Positions 5,580-9,184 of a DNA stretch of 9,184 nt are shown here, one piece after another. Under the pieces are notes generated by a model that saw only the letters and a program-made list of their open reading frames with translations, searched no databases and had not been told where the DNA came from. Made by a program: the position numbers and the translations under genes. How positions within the stretch are numbered: the stretch's first letter is position 1; the number at the start of each line of letters is the position of its first letter. The stretch covers positions 1 to 9,184 of the forward strand of contig CARZYU010000003.1 in NCBI GenBank assembly GCA_949113215.1, given 5' to 3'. This DNA comes from an uncultured Bacilli bacterium (GTDB lineage: Bacteria; Bacillota_I; Bacilli_A; RF39; UBA660).

Positions 5580-5998
5580 ATTTTTTCAATTTCATCGATT
5601 ACTGCTTCTTGTTGGGCAATGACTGCTTTTAGCTTTCGTTTGAAAATGCGCATATTTCGTTCCAAAAGGTCTGCTTGTTGTTCAATCTTTTCGGCTTTCA
5701 TTAAGGCATCGTTTACAATACGACTCGCATTATGTTTGGCATCTGTTACTGTCATCGACGCTTCTTCTCTCGCCATTCGTTTGATATTATCTCCTGTTAC
5801 TTCAGCATTCATAATGGCTTTTTTGAGCGTAGTTTCCATCTGATGATAAGTCTTTAATTCTCGCTCTAACTTTTCGATCTTTGCCAATTGCTCACGATAG
5901 GCACTCATGATACCTTCTGTACTTTTGATCACATCTTGAACGAACTGATTGACTTCTTGTCGATTGTAACCATTTGCTTCATAATTGAACTTTTCCAT
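5567..5998 (-). CDS. divIVA: DivIVA-family cell division/polarity protein, short N-terminus
   Basis: DivIVA proteins are coiled-coil scaffolds that gather at curved membrane at septa and poles. The 143-residue product has the signature EANGYNRQEVNQFV (residues 7-20) and a long coiled coil. The segment METTLKKAIMNAEVTGDNIKR (54-74) through ASRIVNDALMKAEKIEQQ (91-108) aligns by eye with B. subtilis DivIVA. About nine N-terminal residues are missing relative to B. subtilis, and the membrane-contacting Phe-Arg before GY is replaced here by Ala-Asn. The C-terminal tail is also short. Start at 5998 follows a GAGGTGAT ribosome binding site. It lies 43 bases after sepF and shares its promoter; the yggT and ylmH genes that usually separate sepF from divIVA are absent. 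GpsB is an alternative family member, but GpsB is much shorter. Confidence 0.85.
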   Translation of the reverse strand: MEKFNYEANGYNRQEVNQFVQDVIKSTEGIMSAYREQLAKIEKLERELKTYHQMETTLKKAIMNAEVTGDNIKRMAREEASMTVTDAKHNASRIVNDALMKAEKIEQQADLLERNMRIFKRKLKAVIAQQEAVIDEIEKIELR

Positions 5999-6041
5999 CT
6001 CATCACCTCAAGAAATTCGTACTTCTTGTATGAAAAGGTTA

Positions 6042-6491
6042 CTACCAAGTAAACTCTTCTTCGTCCTCTTTTTCTTCTTTCTCTTTGCTTCTCTTAGCCG
6101 TTTTATTATTAGGATTGGCTGCTTCATCGCTGATCTTTCCTTCGACGTTAACATTGTTTGGCGTACAAAGGAAAATTCCTCCACCTAATTTTTGAAGATT
6201 TCCACCAATAGCATAAAGTGTTCCACTGATAAAATCGACAATTCTCTTTGCTTGATCTGGTGTCACTCTCTTTAAGTTGACAACAACGGCATTACGATGC
6301 TTCAAATAATCTGCAATCTGTTGACTTTCAGAATAAGCACGTGGCTCTAATAACATCATCTTATTTCCAAAGTCCCCATTTTCTTCCTTGAACGCTTCTT
6401 TTGTTACATTGTAATACTCGTCATCCCCTGTGATAGGTTCGATTTCTTCCGACTCTCCTCCAAAAAAATTTTTAAACTTATCTAATGCCAT
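6042..6491 (-). CDS. sepF: Cell division protein SepF
   Basis: SepF is a cytoplasmic FtsZ-binding protein that polymerises into rings and tethers FtsZ to the membrane. In the 149-residue product the N-terminal amphipathic helix (MALDKFKNFFGG) is the membrane anchor. An acidic linker follows (about 13-42), and the conserved core spans about 45-118 (MLLEPRAYSESQQIADYL, VVVNLKRVTPDQAKRIVDF, LGGGIFLCTPNNV). After the core comes a Lys/Glu-rich tail of about 25 residues ending EEEFTW, longer and more charged than in B. subtilis. The ATG at 6491 has GGAGG 8 bases upstream, so the start is secure. It is the first gene of a sepF-divIVA unit with its own promoter at 6531-6559. Confidence 0.95.
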   Translation of the reverse strand: MALDKFKNFFGGESEEIEPITGDDEYYNVTKEAFKEENGDFGNKMMLLEPRAYSESQQIADYLKHRNAVVVNLKRVTPDQAKRIVDFISGTLYAIGGNLQKLGGGIFLCTPNNVNVEGKISDEAANPNNKTAKRSKEKEEKEDEEEFTW

Positions 6492-6530
6492 ACCTCATTC
6501 CTCCATAGCGCATATTTTTACTTATAATTA

Positions 6531-6559
6531 ATTGTAACACAATCCCTTTTGTTTTGAAA
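6531..6559 (-). promoter_or_regulatory. Promoter of sepF-divIVA
   Basis: On the minus strand TTTCAA (6554-6559) and TACAAT (6531-6536) are 17 bases apart, and TGT before the -10 makes it an extended -10. Predicted start about 6524, leader about 32 bases. The -35 lies only 7 bases after the stop of the upstream ATPase gene, and no terminator hairpin separates them, so read-through from the ATPase gene is also likely. Confidence 0.65.
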
Positions 6560-6566
6560 GTGTTTT

Positions 6567-8333
6567 TTATTCTTGATACCAAATTTTTGCAATATCAGCA
6601 TTGTTGGAAAGTGGTTCCGGATTTGGTTTCTCAATGTACATCGAAACAGGAACTTTAAAGGCGTTTCCAAAAGCAATACAGTTTCCTGGTTGTAGTGTTT
6701 TCAGTTGTAAGACAATTTCCCGGGAGATGTTTGGTACCATATTTTTAATATAATCGAGGTCCTTTGGGTGAAGTGTCCTTAAAATAATAAAGTTGGAGCA
6801 CTGCGAAATTGCCGTTTCTGAAAGTTCCGAAGGCCTCTGTGTAATCAATCCCAAAATGGTACCATACTTTCTTCCCTCTTTGGTGATTCGATCAAAGATA
6901 TTGTATCCTAACAACTCCGTATCTCGGTCCTTTTGAACATAACGATGTGCCTCTTCCATGATGATATGATACGGAATACTACCTCTTGCTTTGTTTTCTG
7001 ATGCATGATCAAATAATAATTTCGAAATAATCTTAGTAAGAGCTTTTGCCATTCGATCATCCACATAGTTGATATTGAAATTCACAATCTGTGCTTTGCT
7101 ACCATCATGCATGGTAAGCAATTTTTTGATGTAGTCTGCCCTACTTATCATTCCTTCATAAGTAAAGTATTCCTTTGCATCACTGTTGACAAGAGAATGA
7201 AGTCGAACACTCAAAACATTCGCATAATCAAAGACTCTTTCACTTTTTAAAACACCCTCACTAATCAAGGCAAAGTTCATAGCTTGTTCCAAATCAACTA
7301 AGTCGTATGGCACGGTTCCATCTGGTGTTTTCAATTCCAATCCTTCTACCATGAACTGTCGGATGAATTCCACCACAACTTCCATTTCCTGCATCTTGCC
7401 TGTTTTATCAATATAAAGGCATTGTTTTAAGGTTCTAGTATACCCGGGCTGTACAATTTGACTCTCCAAGTTCAATTCTGGTGTATGAAAACTAGTAAGA
7501 ATAGCAATGATCTGATCTCTGATTTTGGAAGATTCATTTCCACTCATCAAAAGATCCAAAATAGCTCTCGCAATAATATCATTCTTATGCTTTTGATTCG
7601 CTTCGTCCCCACTTCTCAAAATAGGGACCAGTTTTAAAGCTTTCTCAATAATAGGAATCTGATTTGGGGTAGATGCATCCAAAAGAATCGCTAAATCATC
7701 AACTCCAAGCAACCAAAGTGGAATCTTTAATACGTCCGTATCAGGATAATTCGTATTGGTTGTATAAACTTTATAATTTAATTTGGGAGAAAACTGATGT
7801 AACGTTTCAAAGGCTTTGGTATATTCCCCATAAGCATCAAATAAAAATAAATTCGCACCTACCGGAACCGTGGAATTCGAAGTAAAAACATTTTGAATTA
7901 AGCGCGCAACGGTAAACGATTTTCCACTACCTGTATTTCCTAAAATAGCAAAATGATTGCTAAAAAAATCATTGGTGGAAACGTTGATCGGATAATTGGC
8001 ATAAACATTGGAAATTCCAAAATGGATTCGGTTCTCTTCACCCATCGAGGAAGATCCTAAAATGAGTGCTAGTTCTTCCATTTGAACGATTCGAACCTGG
8101 GCTTGGAAGGATGGTTTTTTCGTAATTCCAGGAAGAAAGACACCATTCTTAATCTGTCCTTCAATTTGAACTTTAGCAACTTCTTGATTTAAATCGACAA
8201 TCTCTCCTACAATCTTTTGTTTATCATCTTCAAAGATTACGTGAATATTGATCAAATTACTTTGCTTGTTGATATCGATAGAAAGCTTCACTGTAATCAA
8301 ATTGTTTTCAATACTCAAAATAGACCCAATCAT
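6567..8333 (-). CDS. HerA/DUF87-family hexameric ATPase
   Basis: The 588-residue product has the HerA-FtsK architecture: an N-terminal HAS-barrel (about 1-100, MIGSILSIENNLITVKL and later beta strands), then a RecA-type motor with Walker A GNTGSGKS (132-139), Walker B HIIMEEAH (456-463, catalytic Glu 460/461) and the LITQRPSELSETAISQCSNF segment (496-515), which carries the sensor and probable arginine-finger region. HerA proteins are DNA translocases: in archaea with the NurA nuclease for end resection, in bacteria often with defence nucleases. No NurA or other nuclease gene is adjacent here, so the partner is unknown. A GTG at 8342 would add three residues, but it overlaps the GAGGG ribosome binding site; the ATG at 8333, 8 bases away from it, is the start. 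It follows a strong terminator and has its own promoter. The DNA-translocase role is inferred from the family. Confidence 0.88.
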   Translation of the reverse strand: MIGSILSIENNLITVKLSIDINKQSNLINIHVIFEDDKQKIVGEIVDLNQEVAKVQIEGQIKNGVFLPGITKKPSFQAQVRIVQMEELALILGSSSMGEENRIHFGISNVYANYPINVSTNDFFSNHFAILGNTGSGKSFTVARLIQNVFTSNSTVPVGANLFLFDAYGEYTKAFETLHQFSPKLNYKVYTTNTNYPDTDVLKIPLWLLGVDDLAILLDASTPNQIPIIEKALKLVPILRSGDEANQKHKNDIIARAILDLLMSGNESSKIRDQIIAILTSFHTPELNLESQIVQPGYTRTLKQCLYIDKTGKMQEMEVVVEFIRQFMVEGLELKTPDGTVPYDLVDLEQAMNFALISEGVLKSERVFDYANVLSVRLHSLVNSDAKEYFTYEGMISRADYIKKLLTMHDGSKAQIVNFNINYVDDRMAKALTKIISKLLFDHASENKARGSIPYHIIMEEAHRYVQKDRDTELLGYNIFDRITKEGRKYGTILGLITQRPSELSETAISQCSNFIILRTLHPKDLDYIKNMVPNISREIVLQLKTLQPGNCIAFGNAFKVPVSMYIEKPNPEPLSNNADIAKIWYQE

Positions 8334-8347
8334 CCTAGTCACCCTCT

Positions 8348-8370
8348 TATTCTATAGTCATTATAGAATA
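8348..8370. promoter_or_regulatory. 23-bp palindrome over the ATPase gene promoter, possible operator
   Basis: Perfect 9-base arms TATTCTATA and TATAGAATA are separated by five bases. The minus-strand -10 TATAAT (8360-8365) lies inside the palindrome and the predicted start (about 8353) falls in its second arm. A -35 is unclear; the T run of the preceding terminator occupies that place. The size and placement fit an operator for a dimeric repressor, but an AT-rich palindrome can also be chance. Confidence 0.45.
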
Positions 8371-8377
8371 TTTTTCC

Positions 8378-8406
8378 AAAAAAAGAAACCATTTCTGGTT
8401 TCTTTT
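8378..8406 (-). terminator. Intrinsic terminator of the VPDTG surface protein gene
   Basis: AAAAGAAACCA and TGGTTTCTTTT form a perfect 11-bp stem (8396-8406 and 8381-8391) with a GAAA tetraloop, and the minus strand continues through seven T (8378-8384). It lies 8 bases after the stop of the surface gene. The plus strand also ends in T residues, so it may act in both directions. Confidence 0.88.
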
Positions 8407-8414
8407 CTGCTTTT

Positions 8415-9184
8415 TTAAAGTTGTTTCCGTTTGGTATTTTGATAAACCAAGAATGCACCACTACCTAACGTCAAAAGACCCATAAGAACAAGAAGAATCG
8501 TTTGCCCTGCTCCTGTATCTGGAACCTTCAATACTGGTGTAGTATCATTAAAGATGGTAATCTTTGTTCCATCAATCTGATAGTATTTATTTTCCTTACT
8601 AAGTAATTTCACTTTTCCAGCACTTGTCACTTCGAATTTTAATTCCGTTTCAATTGGATTGTAATTACAACTTTCTCTTTCTTGATCTTCTTTTAAGTTA
8701 TCCAAACAAGCTTGAAGTGGACTTGGAGTAGCAATTTCTTTTAAAGTATAAACACCAGCTTTTAACGTAATTCTTTTTTCTTCCGGTCCGGAATCAAAAG
8801 AAACGACTTCTTTTCCATCTTTATCCTTAATTTGAATTTTGGCACCAGGTAATTCATCTTTCGTCGTAATATCTTTCTTGCTAATCGTTATCGTAAACGT
8901 GGTAGGTCTTGGGGGAGTTGGAACATCGGGCTCTTCTGGCTCTGGTTCAGGCTCTCCAATTGGAATAATAATCCATTTCTTTGTTCCACCTTTATCTACA
9001 ATACCCGTGATATTAGTATTAGTGCTACTTTTCGCATTCCACATCTTATGTTCTCCGTCAATGATTCCCCAGTAGATCCCCATATGGTTATCTCCATCCC
9101 AAGTAGTGGTACTGTCCTTTGGATCCATAGCGTACATGTAAATAATATCTCCTTTTTGAAGACGTCCACTATTTAGCATTTCAT
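8415..9184 (-). CDS. Cell-wall surface protein with peptidase-like domain, Cna-B-like domain and VPDTG sorting signal (5' end outside window)
   Basis: The frame is open to the window edge, so the N-terminus is missing; the Met at 9179 is probably internal. Counting from it: residues 1-75 (LQKGDIIYMY, then NHMGIYWG, then KMWNA) look like the C-terminal half of an NlpC/P60- or CHAP-type cysteine peptidase, with His32 as candidate catalytic His and the Cys outside the window. A Pro/Glu linker follows (about 76-93), then a Cna-B/SpaA-like beta domain (94-212; PGAKIQIKDKDG, AGVYTLKEIATP), where K101/K102, E148 and N211 are candidates for an internal isopeptide bond. A CX12C pair (158-171) could form a disulfide. 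The end is the sorting signal VPDTG (219-223), a hydrophobic helix (227-246) and KRKQL. A sortase would attach it to peptidoglycan or to a pilus. The peptidase call is tentative; the sorting signal is clear. Confidence 0.82.
   Translation of the reverse strand, partial: EMLNSGRLQKGDIIYMYAMDPKDSTTTWDGDNHMGIYWGIIDGEHKMWNAKSSTNTNITGIVDKGGTKKWIIIPIGEPEPEPEEPDVPTPPRPTTFTITISKKDITTKDELPGAKIQIKDKDGKEVVSFDSGPEEKRITLKAGVYTLKEIATPSPLQACLDNLKEDQERESCNYNPIETELKFEVTSAGKVKLLSKENKYYQIDGTKITIFNDTTPVLKVPDTGAGQTILLVLMGLLTLGSGAFLVYQNTKRKQL

Noticed and set aside
8334..8342. GTG start for the HerA-type ATPase
   Set aside because: It overlaps the GAGGG ribosome binding site; the ATG at 8333 has ideal spacing.
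8839..9075. Plus-strand frame of 78 codons with hydrophobic Val/Gly-rich product
   Set aside because: It is the antisense of the Pro/Glu linker and Cna-B region; its composition follows from the opposite frame.

Overview
The window is A+T-rich DNA from a low-G+C Gram-positive bacterium (Bacillota, probably Bacilli or an Erysipelotrichia/Mollicutes-related lineage). The evidence is the gene set (mraZ-rsmH, sepF-divIVA, a T-box before thrS, a VPxTG surface protein), strong AGGAGG-type ribosome binding sites and sigma-A-like promoters. TGA is used as a stop and TGG for Trp, so the code is standard rather than mycoplasma-type. Every gene I can support lies on the minus strand, so transcription runs from high to low coordinates.

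In transcription order: (1) the 3' part of a secreted cell-wall protein (peptidase-like fold, Pro/Glu linker, Cna-B-like domain, VPDTG sorting signal) that ends at a strong terminator; (2) a HerA/DUF87 hexameric ATPase whose promoter carries a 23-bp palindrome; (3) sepF and divIVA, two cytoplasmic organisers of the division site, behind a clear promoter; (4) a complete threonine T-box leader, then an unrecognised 145-codon gene that overlaps the start of a threonyl-tRNA synthetase lacking the TGS domain; (5) a lone DUF1016/YhcG-type PD-(D/E)xK nuclease; (6) a membrane-anchored surface protein whose promoter has an 11-base G run between -35 and -10; (7) mraZ and the start of rsmH (cut by the window edge), the head of the division and cell-wall (dcw) cluster, with a textbook MraZ box of three 10-bp-spaced repeats.

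The core theme is growth and division: mraZ/rsmH, sepF and divIVA together with a tRNA synthetase. Between these conserved blocks sit accessory genes (nuclease, two surface proteins). The most interesting signal is the homopolymeric tract in the promoter at 1894-1904. It has the right geometry to switch a surface protein on and off by slipped-strand mispairing. Next are the unknown gene co-controlled with thrS and the palindrome over the ATPase promoter. I found no tRNA, rRNA, CRISPR array or insertion sequence.
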